Positions 7,423 to 16,200 of a stretch of DNA of 20,493 bases are shown here, piece after piece (position 1 is the stretch's first letter; each line of letters opens with the position of its first letter). This DNA comes from Flavobacteriaceae bacterium UBA2765 (GTDB taxonomy: Bacteria > Bacteroidota > Bacteroidia > Flavobacteriales > Flavobacteriaceae): the NCBI GenBank assembly GCA_002352665.1, contig DEIV01000030.1, positions 1-20,493 of the forward strand. Direction: 5' to 3'. Made by a program: the position numbers and the translations under genes. A model generated the notes under the pieces. The model saw nothing but the letters and a program-made list of their open reading frames with translations, made no database searches and was not told the DNA's origin.

Positions 7423-8679
7423 TTAATTGAGTATCAATTTGTTACTTGCAAAAATTCCATATGCTTTTCCCTTTAGTGTTTTACCTAAAAAAGCTGAATT
7501 CTTTGAAGTTGATACTATTTGTTCTTCTTTGAATTCATATTCAATATCAGGATTAAACAATGTAATATTTGCTGTTTCTCCAATTGAAATTGTTGAATTT
7601 TCAATACTAAAACGTTTTCTTGGCCTATTTGTTATACAATCTATAATAATTTCTAGAGGTAAAACTTTGTTTATAGCTCCAAAAAAACTCTCTAAGCCTA
7701 TAGACCCATTCATGGCATTTTCAAATTCTACTTTTTTATGTTCAATATCAATTGGATTATGATCTGATGTAATGATATCAATAGTCCTATTCTTCACTCC
7801 TTTTATTAGTGCATTGACATCTTTTTGAGATCGTAATGGTGGGTGTACTTTAGAATTGGTATTGAATTGATCCAATTCACTATCAGTTAAAAATAAGTGA
7901 TGAGCACTTACACTGCAAGTCACATCTAATCCTTTTTTCTTGGCATCACTTATCAATTGAACAGATTTGGTGGTTGTTATGGTGGGTATATGTAATTTAC
8001 CGCCTGTGTATTCTAATAAAAATAAATCCCTCACAATTTGTATTTCTTCTGCAAGGGCCGGATTACCTTTTAGTCCTAATTTAGTACTTTGCTCACCTTC
8101 ATTTGCCGCACCTTGGTTACTTAATGCATTATTCTGAGGAAAACTCAATACCAATCCATTAAAGTTTTGAGCATATAAAAGTGCTAATTTCATAAGGTTT
8201 GCATTACTGACCGCAGTATTGTAATCTCCAAAGGCTATAGCTCCGGAATTATTCATGTCATATAATTCAGCCAATTCTTGTCCCTTAGCGTGCTGGGTTA
8301 AGTTTGCAATAGGGTATAAGGTTGTTGGTTGGCCTTTTGCTTTATTAATTAAAAATGCTACTGCTGATTTATTATCAATAAAAGGATGTGTATTCGGATT
8401 TAAAGCTACAGCCGTAAACCCACTCTTAGCAGCTGTTTTTAATCCGTTCTCTAAAGTTTCTCGTTCTTCATAACCAGGTTCTCCGAATGAGACACTAGTA
8501 TCAAACCATCCTACAGAAACATGTAAATTATCTTTAATTATTTCTTTATATTTTTTAGTATTTTTAATAACAGAAGCAATCTTAGAAATTTTTCCATTTT
8601 CAATTAGAATATCCTGAGTTTTAAGATGAAAGGGACACTGAATATCAATAATTTTAGCAGATTTAATAAGTACATTCAT
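7423..8679 (-). CDS. Dihydroorotase homologue lacking most metal ligands
   Basis: The 418-residue product is a type I dihydroorotase-fold amidohydrolase by length and landmarks: GEPGYEERET (66-75), NPNT (94-97), GLKGNPALAEEI (202-213), HHLFLTD (260-266), VHPPLRS (278-284) and TSDHNP (304-309). The metal site is mostly gone. The DxHxH motif reads DTSVS (60-64), so both histidines are serine and the following arginine is Gly66. The usual HaEd histidine is Ser179 (LSFPQ). The HvST histidine is Thr233 (HIPTITT). DDG is degraded to DYN (152-154). Only Asp306 of the SDHxP motif stays. By known chemistry such a protein should not catalyse the dihydroorotase step of pyrimidine synthesis. Non-catalytic homologues such as Pseudomonas PyrC' act structurally with aspartate transcarbamoylase, a possible parallel but only an inference. 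The ATG overlaps the BatA stop codon by four bases (ATGA), implying translational coupling. Automatic annotation would probably call this pyrC. Confidence 0.85.
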   Translation of the reverse strand: MNVLIKSAKIIDIQCPFHLKTQDILIENGKISKIASVIKNTKKYKEIIKDNLHVSVGWFDTSVSFGEPGYEERETLENGLKTAAKSGFTAVALNPNTHPFIDNKSAVAFLINKAKGQPTTLYPIANLTQHAKGQELAELYDMNNSGAIAFGDYNTAVSNANLMKLALLYAQNFNGLVLSFPQNNALSNQGAANEGEQSTKLGLKGNPALAEEIQIVRDLFLLEYTGGKLHIPTITTTKSVQLISDAKKKGLDVTCSVSAHHLFLTDSELDQFNTNSKVHPPLRSQKDVNALIKGVKNRTIDIITSDHNPIDIEHKKVEFENAMNGSIGLESFFGAINKVLPLEIIIDCITNRPRKRFSIENSTISIGETANITLFNPDIEYEFKEEQIVSTSKNSAFLGKTLKGKAYGIFASNKLILN

Positions 8680-10640
8680 GATTTTAAAAATTTAAGTAAC
8701 AGTATTTCAATTATTAAAAAACTCAGAGCCAATAGTATAAACCATTGCCATAAATCAGTGGTTTTATATTTGTCTGATAATGCTGTAAAGGCTTCACTTA
8801 CATTATTAGTGTAGCTTATGTTAGAAGTATTGTTAAAATATGTTTTGCCATTGATATAGCTTAGATCACTCTCTTTTCTGTTATAATTATATGCCAAATT
8901 CTTCACTATATGTTTATTATTGACAACTTGTACAAATCCACTATGATTAGGATTGGCGTCCGTAGTAATAGTAACTTTATTGGCAGCTATCTGTTGCATG
9001 GGAATATAATCTTCATTGACATTAGTTACATGTAATACTTCATCTTTTTTAAGCTGCACCGGTACATCAATATTATTTGTATTTCCAATAGTATAATATA
9101 ATCGATTCGGTTGATAGCTGTACAATCCGAAATTGTAAAAAATAGGCACTATCAATGGTGAATTTTTAAAATTGGAATTTTGGCTGTCAATAGAGGCAGA
9201 AAGCCAGTATACTTTACCATTTTCAACCGGAATCTGAGAAATAAAGCTTTTGCCGTTTTCAAAGCTTAAAATAGAAGACGCATTATTAAAAACACTTAAA
9301 AAACTACTTTTTACCGTTGGATATTGAAAATTTTTAATTTGTTTTTCAAATACGCCTTTTAATAAAGGATGAGAAAAATTAATAGTTGTTGCTGATAATT
9401 CCGTATTGGCTACTGTAGAGATGCTACCTAATTTTAGATTTTTTAATAGTGTGTTATATGTATTTATATTGGCATTTTTGGGAGGGATAATAACCAAGCT
9501 GCCTCCTTTTTTAGTAAAATCACTTAAGGTTGAACCAAATGTTGGTGGAACATGTTCTATTTCATTTAGAATCAGTAAATGTTGATGATTCAATATATTA
9601 TAATCTAGATTACTTAGCGTAGTGCTTGCATAATTAAACTCATCATTGGTATATATTTTTGATAGATAGTCATTATTATTACCTATGGCAGTAACATTTA
9701 TCTTTTTTGGTTTTTCTATTAAAAAATACAATTCGTTATCAAAATTTAATAAATTATCTTCTATTTTTATTTTACCCGAAAAATTTGATGACGCAGGTAT
9801 ATTAAATTGAACCTTTTCACTGGAATTTCCCGCCAAATTTATAGAAGATTTTCCTGTCAAAATATTTTCATTATAAAGGGTAATAGAAATGTTTTCTTCA
9901 CTACCGGAAACTTTTTTTATTATTGATGTGAGCTGAATAGATTCATTATTTTGCTCTGAAATATAGACACTATCAACACTTATATTTGATTTCTTCAATG
10001 GAGCCAATTGCGTGATAAAATAATGATTTAAACTATCTATCTTTATTTTATTATTTGTATTAATATTTTGAAAATCAGAGATTAATATGATATTATTTAA
10101 AGTTTTTATTTTATTATTTTTATTACTAAGAATATTATTATCAATTTTAAGTAAAATAGATTTTAAATTTGATTTTATGGGATCATAAGCTAAAGACAAT
10201 AATGTGTTTTTTAAATCTTTTGAAGACAGATTTTCATAGATTTTATTATTGGTATATAGATTTATATTTTCTTGAGATGAAGTGCCTTCAATAATATTTT
10301 GAATGGCTCTTTTTAACAATTCTCCTTCTTTTCCTTTGGCTTGCATACTAAAAGAATTGTCTAAATAAATATGAGTTTTAGTGGGTGTATTCGATTTAGT
10401 ATTGCTAAGAAAAGGTTGAGCAAAAGCTAAAATTAACATAGCGAACAACAATAATCTGCTACAAAGAATTAAGAACTTCTTTAATCTAGAGCTTTTTCTG
10501 GTTTGTAGTGCAACCTCTTTTAAAAATTTAATATTGGTAAAAGCAACTTTTTGAAAACGACGGAGTTGAAATAAATGAATTAGAATAGGGATAATCAGCA
10601 AAAATAAAGCGTAAAGAATTTCGGGATGCTTAAATTGCAT
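8676..10640 (-). CDS. BatA-domain membrane protein with a von Willebrand A-like region
   Basis: The 654-residue product starts with the BatA N-terminal module: membrane segment at about 7-25, the conserved LRRFQKVAFTNIKFLKEV stretch (26-43), then a second membrane segment at about 56-76 ending AFAQPF. The motif IYLDNSFSM (91-99) gives an intact DxSxS metal-ion-dependent adhesion site (D94, S96, S98), so the following region probably has a von Willebrand A fold. Residues of about 230-620 should face the periplasm and are Asn/Ser-rich. A final membrane helix (WQWFILLALSFLIIEILLL) lies just before the C-terminus. The architecture matches Bacteroidota BatA-domain proteins of unknown function, and is longer than the Bat proteins of MoxR operons. 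No moxR or batB/C/D genes lie nearby. It is the first gene of a minus-strand operon and overlaps the dihydroorotase-like gene by four bases. The start at 10638-10640 fits the conserved N-terminus MQFKHPEILYALFLL. Confidence 0.88.
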   Translation of the reverse strand: MQFKHPEILYALFLLIIPILIHLFQLRRFQKVAFTNIKFLKEVALQTRKSSRLKKFLILCSRLLLFAMLILAFAQPFLSNTKSNTPTKTHIYLDNSFSMQAKGKEGELLKRAIQNIIEGTSSQENINLYTNNKIYENLSSKDLKNTLLSLAYDPIKSNLKSILLKIDNNILSNKNNKIKTLNNIILISDFQNINTNNKIKIDSLNHYFITQLAPLKKSNISVDSVYISEQNNESIQLTSIIKKVSGSEENISITLYNENILTGKSSINLAGNSSEKVQFNIPASSNFSGKIKIEDNLLNFDNELYFLIEKPKKINVTAIGNNNDYLSKIYTNDEFNYASTTLSNLDYNILNHQHLLILNEIEHVPPTFGSTLSDFTKKGGSLVIIPPKNANINTYNTLLKNLKLGSISTVANTELSATTINFSHPLLKGVFEKQIKNFQYPTVKSSFLSVFNNASSILSFENGKSFISQIPVENGKVYWLSASIDSQNSNFKNSPLIVPIFYNFGLYSYQPNRLYYTIGNTNNIDVPVQLKKDEVLHVTNVNEDYIPMQQIAANKVTITTDANPNHSGFVQVVNNKHIVKNLAYNYNRKESDLSYINGKTYFNNTSNISYTNNVSEAFTALSDKYKTTDLWQWFILLALSFLIIEILLLKFLKS

Positions 10641-10657
10641 TGTTCAAAAAGATTTGT

Positions 10658-10665
10658 CAAAAATA
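10658..10665 (-). promoter_or_regulatory. Candidate -7 element for the BatA operon
   Basis: On the minus strand TATTTTTG matches TAnnTTTG exactly, about 17 bases before the BatA ATG. A possible -33 TTG lies at 10691-10689, giving a spacer of about 23 bases, slightly long. A second copy of the same octamer is at 10689-10696. The position is right but the site is AT-rich, so support is modest. Confidence 0.35.
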
Positions 10666-10713
10666 GTAAATTACACTAAGATAAAAGCCAAAAATAATAG
10701 GAAAATAATATAG

Positions 10714-10721
10714 TATATTTG
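10714..10721 (+). promoter_or_regulatory. Candidate -7 element for the YbjN-like gene
   Basis: TATATTTG is an exact TAnnTTTG match on the plus strand. It lies in the divergent region between BatA and the YbjN-like gene and about 53 bases before the ATG at 10775. No TTG is visible at -33. Confidence 0.4.
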
Positions 10722-10774
10722 GTAAGGATTCGTTGTTATATTGGACATACTTAAAATAACCTTAATTTGAAAAG

Positions 10775-11266
10775 ATGAAAAAATTACATTTATTATTATT
10801 ATTATCATTATTTGCGGTCACATTTTCTGTACAATCTCAAAAAATGACCAATAATGATCTTGAGAAAATTATTTATGTAATAGCAGATAGTATAAGAGGT
10901 GATACCGGTAATTGGCAATTTATGATCAAAGATCGAATTTTGGTGTGTATAACTGATGAAAAGAACAACAGAATGCGTATCATGTCTCCTATAATTGAAC
11001 AAAAAAAATTGGCCTATGTTGATATGCTTAAATTAATGGAGGCTAATTTTCACACGGCTTTAGATGTTAAATACGCCATTTCTGATGACCTATTATGGTC
11101 TGTTTTTATTCATCCATTAAAGGAACTCGAAAAGGAAGAAGTGTTAAGTGCAATCAATCAGGTTTATGCGGCTGCAATAACATATGGCACAACATATAGC
11201 AGTACTAGTTTGTCCTTTCCGGATAAGAAGGTGGAAGAGGAAAAAGAAAAGAAGAAAAAAATCTAG
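10775..11266 (+). CDS. Exported YbjN-like protein
   Basis: The 163-residue product has a Sec signal peptide (MKKLHLLLLLSLFAVTFSVQSQ, about 22 residues). The mature part is compact and alpha/beta, with NWQFMIKDRILVCITDEKNNRMRIMSPI (about 47-74), a helix around LAYVDMLKLMEANFHTALD, and LLWSVFIHPLKELEKEEVLSAINQVY. This layout resembles the YbjN / type III secretion chaperone-like fold, in which a strand-rich half is followed by a helix with a conserved hydrophobic and charged pattern. I rank that as a likely but unproven match. A lysine/glutamate-rich tail (about 151-163) ends the protein. It stands alone on the plus strand, with a divergent BatA operon on one side and the convergent PD40 lipoprotein gene on the other. 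No function can be assigned beyond an exported small protein. Confidence 0.6.
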   Translation: MKKLHLLLLLSLFAVTFSVQSQKMTNNDLEKIIYVIADSIRGDTGNWQFMIKDRILVCITDEKNNRMRIMSPIIEQKKLAYVDMLKLMEANFHTALDVKYAISDDLLWSVFIHPLKELEKEEVLSAINQVYAAAITYGTTYSSTSLSFPDKKVEEEKEKKKKI

Positions 11267-11269
11267 GTT

Positions 11270-11305
11270 TTAGTAATCAGTTTTAACACGCTTGTCAACA
11301 GGTAC
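11270..11305 (-). pseudogene. Orphan 3' end of a fatty acid hydroxylase/sterol desaturase gene
   Basis: Read on the minus strand, 11305-11270 encodes VPVDKRVKTDY followed by TAA. The intact desaturase gene ends VPFDKRIKTDY plus TAA (12316-12281). The two 36-base stretches differ at only five positions by my count; three are synonymous and the others give F to V and I to V. The similarity stops abruptly on both sides, and immediately before the match the frame has TAG (11306-11308), so no longer gene remains. The two copies are direct repeats 1011 bases apart, with the PD40 lipoprotein gene between them. This is either the last trace of a second desaturase copy or the original 3' end displaced when the intervening segment arrived. 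Confidence 0.75.
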
Positions 11306-11347
11306 CTAAATTAAATTTTACTTAGAGTTAAAATTGATGTTGAAGTT

Positions 11348-12253
11348 TTACTTAAATTGATTTAATATTTGTGTGCTTATCCAATAAATATCTTGATTAC
11401 TAGTGTAAAGTAAATATTTACCATCTTTTGTAACAAAAGGACAAAGTTCATGATTTTTGGTGTTTACAATTGCTCCCATATTTTTTGCATTTTGCCATTC
11501 TCCATTTTTATTTTTAAAACTAATGTACAAATCACCTTTGCCAAATCCTTCTTTTCTTGCTGAAGAAAATATCAAATAAGATTCGTTTGGAGAAACAAAT
11601 ACATCTGCTTCGTATCGTTTTGAATTAATAGCATTATTTAACTTCTCAGGTTCATTAAATTCATTATTTATTCTAGTGGCTGAATAAATGTCATAATCAT
11701 GTAATCTATTTTTTTCAGCGTTCTTATTTGATGCAAAATACATAGTACCATTGGAGGCGAAGGAAATATAATATTCGTTGTTATCTGAATTTATCTTATT
11801 ACCAGCGTTAATTGGTTTGGACCATTCGTTATTAATTTTTTTAGAGTACCAAATATCATAGTCGGGGATAGTGTCTTTTTCATTTTTCGGCATATTAGAA
11901 ATATAGAATAACTCTTTTTCATTTGTCGACAAAAAAGGGTCATTGTATCCGTACTTTTCATGTGAAATGATAGTTTTTGGGATGCTCCATCTGTTGTTTT
12001 TAAGTCTAGTATATCTAATCTCTGCTTTTCCATTGATATCTATAGCATAATAAAATTCTGTACCTTTCTCTGAAAATATTGATCCAAATTCAGATTCATG
12101 TTCTTTGGAAATAAAATCTGGTGCAAATATTTTTGTAGTTAATGAGGGTATATTTGGGTCGATATAATTTAATAAAATTGATTTTTGAGAGGTGCAACTA
12201 ATTATAAAAGTAAGTGCAATAAATGATAAAAAGAATTTATTAAAAGAATTCAT
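11348..12253 (-). CDS. PD40 (WD40-like) repeat lipoprotein
   Basis: The 301-residue product has a lipoprotein signal peptide with lipobox IISC (Cys20), so it is probably anchored in the envelope. The mature part is built of PD40/TolB-like beta-propeller repeats of roughly 45-55 residues. Recognisable cores are NDPFLSTNEKELFYISN, YDIWYSKKINNEWSKP, YYISFASNGTMYFASN, YDIYSATRINNEF, DVFVSPNESYLIFSSA, GDLYISFKNKNGEW and PFVTKDGKYLLYTSN. Such propellers usually bind peptides or polysaccharide-linked partners; in Bacteroidota they are common in OmpA-type and surface proteins, but no OmpA domain follows here. The open frame can be extended nine bases to a GTG (12260-12262), but the ATG at 12251-12253 puts the positive N-terminus and hydrophobic core in the normal positions. 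It starts 27 bases after the desaturase stop codon and is probably co-transcribed with it. A copy of the desaturase 3' end lies just beyond its stop. Confidence 0.85.
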   Translation of the reverse strand: MNSFNKFFLSFIALTFIISCTSQKSILLNYIDPNIPSLTTKIFAPDFISKEHESEFGSIFSEKGTEFYYAIDINGKAEIRYTRLKNNRWSIPKTIISHEKYGYNDPFLSTNEKELFYISNMPKNEKDTIPDYDIWYSKKINNEWSKPINAGNKINSDNNEYYISFASNGTMYFASNKNAEKNRLHDYDIYSATRINNEFNEPEKLNNAINSKRYEADVFVSPNESYLIFSSARKEGFGKGDLYISFKNKNGEWQNAKNMGAIVNTKNHELCPFVTKDGKYLLYTSNQDIYWISTQILNQFK

Positions 12254-12280
12254 AACTACCACATTTAATTAGAATTATAT

Positions 12281-13099
12281 TTAATAGTCAGTCTTAATAC
12301 GCTTGTCAAAAGGTACTTTTAGTTGATAAAGTAGGTCTTCATCCAATTTACCATCTAAAACATCAAGTCCGTAAATTATTTTTTCAGGATTGTCGTATAC
12401 AAAAGTACCAAAAATTCTATCCCAAATAGAAAAAATATTTCCGAAGTTAGTATCTGTCCAAGGTCGTTCAAAATGATGATGAAATTTGTGTGTATAAGGT
12501 GTTACAAATACATAGCTTAATGATTTGTCAAGCCAATTTGGCATCATTATATTGGCATGTGTAAGGTAAGTGAAAAATATAGTTACAATTCTATAAACTA
12601 TATAGAATGCGAATGGTGCACCAAGTAAAATAACGGCAATTAAAGCAAAAACTTCACGCATTATATAATCCCCCGGATGGTGTCTTGTTCCTGTAGTAGC
12701 ATCAACTTTAGTATCACTATGATGGATCATATGGAATCTCCACATCCAAGATATTTTATGCAATAGAAAATGCACTACATATTGTGCTATTAAGTCTAAG
12801 AAAAGTATGGCTATAAATAATTCTGCCCATATTGGCAATTCAATCAAATGTAAGATGCCTATCTCTTGGAGAGTGATATAACTGAATATACTCACGGTAG
12901 CAATTCCAAAAAGAATATTAATAATTAAAGTAGTTGCTAAAAATATGAGATTAACACCGGCATGTTTCCATTTTCTATACTTAAAATTAAATAGCGGAAT
13001 AAAATGCTCTAATGACCAACTTAATAAAAGGCAAGTAATTATCCATATTAACTTTTGCCAGGAAGGCATCTGTTCAAAAAAAGTAAGGAAGTTATCCAA
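12281..13099 (-). CDS. Fatty acid hydroxylase / sterol desaturase family membrane protein
   Basis: The 272-residue product is a membrane-bound di-iron oxygenase of the sterol desaturase/fatty acid hydroxylase superfamily, which uses oxygen to hydroxylate or desaturate lipids. The histidine clusters are HFLLH (110-114, HX3H), HMIHH (123-127, HX2HH), RHHPGD (139-144), His181, and HKFHHH (204-209, HX2HH). Hydrophobic stretches lie at about 17-34, 50-75, 88-110 and 151-180, consistent with four helices in the cytoplasmic membrane. The C-terminal landmarks NFGNIFSIWDRIFGTF (218-233) and a short tail ending KRIKTDY complete the family pattern. Bacteroidota homologues are numerous, and the substrate (fatty acid, carotenoid, hopanoid or alkylglycerol-like lipid) cannot be chosen from sequence alone. 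It is first in a minus-strand pair with the PD40 lipoprotein and diverges from the type IX secretion substrate gene. Confidence 0.9.
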   Translation of the reverse strand: MDNFLTFFEQMPSWQKLIWIITCLLLSWSLEHFIPLFNFKYRKWKHAGVNLIFLATTLIINILFGIATVSIFSYITLQEIGILHLIELPIWAELFIAILFLDLIAQYVVHFLLHKISWMWRFHMIHHSDTKVDATTGTRHHPGDYIMREVFALIAVILLGAPFAFYIVYRIVTIFFTYLTHANIMMPNWLDKSLSYVFVTPYTHKFHHHFERPWTDTNFGNIFSIWDRIFGTFVYDNPEKIIYGLDVLDGKLDEDLLYQLKVPFDKRIKTDY

Positions 13100-13120
13100 G
13101 GAAATAAAGATTAGTTTCTA

Positions 13121-13128
13121 CAAATATA
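13121..13128 (-). promoter_or_regulatory. Candidate -7 element for the desaturase gene
   Basis: On the minus strand TATATTTG matches TAnnTTTG exactly, 21 bases before the desaturase ATG (13097-13099). No TTG is visible at the -33 position. It would drive a transcript with a very short leader. Confidence 0.4.
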
Positions 13129-13225
13129 TGATAAAATATTTTTGCTTCTTTTTAATGATAGATGATGAATATTGTAACAGTATTTTCTGTAATTTAAAAA
13201 TGTTAAAATAATTATTTTCAAGAAG

Positions 13226-13255
13226 TTGTATCAAATAATATTTTTATTATATTTA
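13226..13255 (+). promoter_or_regulatory. Likely promoter of the type IX secretion substrate gene
   Basis: TTG (13226-13228) is followed after 19 bases by TATATTTA (13248-13255), one base off the TAnnTTTG consensus and with the spacing known for Bacteroidota promoters. The predicted start of transcription gives a leader of about 28 bases before the ATG at 13290. Of the promoters proposed in this window it is the only one with both elements at the right distance. Confidence 0.5.
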
Positions 13256-13289
13256 GACATATTAATTTAAACGTTAAAACTAAACATTT

Positions 13290-16200
13290 ATGAAACTAAA
13301 CTTACCTTTTAAAAAATTAATGTGTACAGTTGTTGTGATTTTATGCTCTACTTTCTTTAGTATAGCTGTTAGTCAGCAACTTAAGTCCACTCATGATCCG
13401 AATGCTAATAAAGGACATCAACTTTACAAGCAAAATAAAATTTATGATAACAATGCCAAATCTGGTTCTGAAAAAGTGCCTAGACCTGTTGGAGATAAGG
13501 CATCTGACAGATTTGAATACGAATTCAATATGTTAAAAAACCCATATACAGGTGAAATTCCGGAAAGTATTCTAAGGCTCGAAACAGAATTTTCTAAAAA
13601 TATAGAAATTTCAACTGAATCTAAAACTAAATCTGCAAAAAAGGGATATTCGTATTGGAAAAACAGAGGGCCTTTTAATGTAGGTGGGCGTACAAGGGCT
13701 CTAGCCATTGATCGTTATAATGAAAATATCATTTTTGCTGGAGGTGTGTCCGGAGGCTTGTGGAGATCCGGAAATGCAGGAGAAACATGGAGAAAAGTTA
13801 CGAATCGTAGACAGTCTCCAAGTATAACTAGCATTGTACAACATCCAAAACGTAGAAATATTTGGTACTATACTACAGGTGAACGTTCAGGAAATTCTGC
13901 ATCTGGTGGTGGAGCATTCTACACTGGTACTGGTGTTTACAGATCAACAAATTACGGGTATAGTTGGAGATTGTTAAAAGGAACAGCTGATGATGATATT
14001 ACCAGAACTTCTCCTTTTGAAGTTACAAATTCAATAGCGATTAACCCTGTTAATAATGATGTATACATTGCTACTTTTAATGGGGTTCATAGATCAAAAG
14101 ATGCAGGGAGAACATTCGACGAAGTTTTAGCAGGTGGGTTTGATAGTTGGACAGAAGTAATTATTACACCCAGTGGACAAATATATGCAACGGTAGATTT
14201 CTTTGGAGATCCTAATTTTGGTTTTTTCACCTCAACAGATGGTGATAATTGGATAAATATAACGCCAACAACCTTACCTGTTTTTAATGGAAGAACCGTA
14301 ATGGCATATGATCCTTCTGATGAAAATATAGTGTATTTCTTTGCTGAGAATCTTTTATCTTCTGCTTCACCAATCTTAATGAAGTTTGATGCAGCCGCTG
14401 ACCCTGCACAGCAATGGACAGACCTAAGTGCCAATTTACCTATTAATATTGGTGGTTTTGTAGGGAATTTAAACCTTCAAGGGCGTTATAATATGTTTAT
14501 CAAGGTAAAACCCGATGATTCAAATTTTATTGTTTTAGGCGGAACAAACCTCTATAGATCTACAACAGGATTTACAACACCGGCCGGACAAGAAAGTTGG
14601 ATTGGGGGCTATTCTTCATTTAATGATGTAAGCGTTTATACCAATCATCATCCAGACCAACATAATTTTATATTTATACCTTCAAATCCTAATAAAGCAT
14701 TGTCTGCTAATGATGGAGGAGTACAGATAACAGAAGATATAACGGTTTCATCAGATAATGTAGAGCAAGTAGAATGGGTGTCACTAAACAATGGTTATTT
14801 GACAACACAGTCTTATGCGGTTGCTTATGATCCTAATGCTAACAGTGATGATTTGGTTTCAGGTTTTCAAGATAATGGTACCTGGTATACCAACTCAACT
14901 AATGGTAAAGAACCTTGGGAAGAAGATTTTGGTGGAGATGGGTCTTATAATGCTATAGCGGATAATGGAAATACCAGATATGTTTCTTCTCAATTTGCAA
15001 ATATTTATCGCCTCAATTTTGATGATTCGGGTGATTTTGTATCCTTTGCAAGAATTCGTCCGGCTATTGCTACTAATCCAGGTTTTATTGCACCTTTTAT
15101 TTTAGATCCCAATAACGATAATATTATGTATTTACCGGATGGTAACAGAATATTAAGAAATAATAATTTGGATGAAGTACCAGGCGGTACTTTTGCTTTT
15201 GCGACAAAAAATTGGGTGGCTATTCCACAAACCGCTACGCCTGATAATAGTACCGTTACGGCCTTAGATGTGTCGAGGTTTCCTGAAGCAAACCAATTGT
15301 ATTTTGGTACCAATAGTGGTGCTATTTTCAAAATGAAGAATGCAAATTTAGACAATCAGCAAGTTGAAGATATTTCAACAGGAAAAGGGATGCCACCGGG
15401 TTATGTTAGTAATATAACAGTTGACCCTTCTAATAATAATAAAGTTATGGTGGCCTTTTCAAATTATGGCATTCCAAGTTTATTTTTTACTGAAGATGGA
15501 GGTGAATCATGGACAGACATAAGTGGTAATTTAGAGGATAATGCTGATGGTACAGGTAATGGACCTTCGGTAAGATGGGCCTCTTTCTTTGGTAATGGTT
15601 ATCGTTATTTTGTAGCGACAAGTACTGGATTATACCAGGCGTATAGATTGAGAGGTAATAAGACCAGATGGTTTAGAGAACCATTTCGTGTTGGAAATGC
15701 AGTCGTAGCACAAGTAAAATCAAGAAAAGATGGTTTTATAGCTTTAGCCACACATGGTAATGGTCTGTTTAGTGCTAAATTCCCTATTTATGGTAGGTAT
15801 AAAGTACCAAACCCTACACTAAGTGTTGCTTATCTTTTAGACGATTTGCTTATTGATGAGAATAGTGCAGATACAACTATTGATATTACAGGATTATTTG
15901 TGAGCTCTAGTAACGCTGCTATCGATTTAGCTTTGACAAACTCAAATCCTAATTTGGTTACGGCTACTTTAATCGGAAATACCCTAACCTTAAATTATAC
16001 TCCAGATGCTACTGGTGTTGCTACTATAGGGATTATTGCTACTTCGGGTGGCGAAACTGTGTCAGAAGGATTTACAGTTACAGTAAAAGAACCGGCTATT
16101 TATGAACAAGTTGATGCTATTGTAGCTTCTGCTCCTTCACAACTATTTTTAGACTTTAATGGACTGGCACAATCGTCAGATGATTTTATTATACCGGAAG

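Noticed and set aside
8676..10640. Classical moxR-bat operon
   Set aside because: Only a BatA-domain protein is present; no moxR ATPase, DUF58, batB, batC or batD lies beside it.
12945..13211. 88-residue plus-strand open frame over the desaturase start and its upstream region
   Set aside because: It is antisense to the desaturase N-terminus and runs through the divergent promoter region; the product is low-complexity Phe/Lys/Ile with no recognisable domain.
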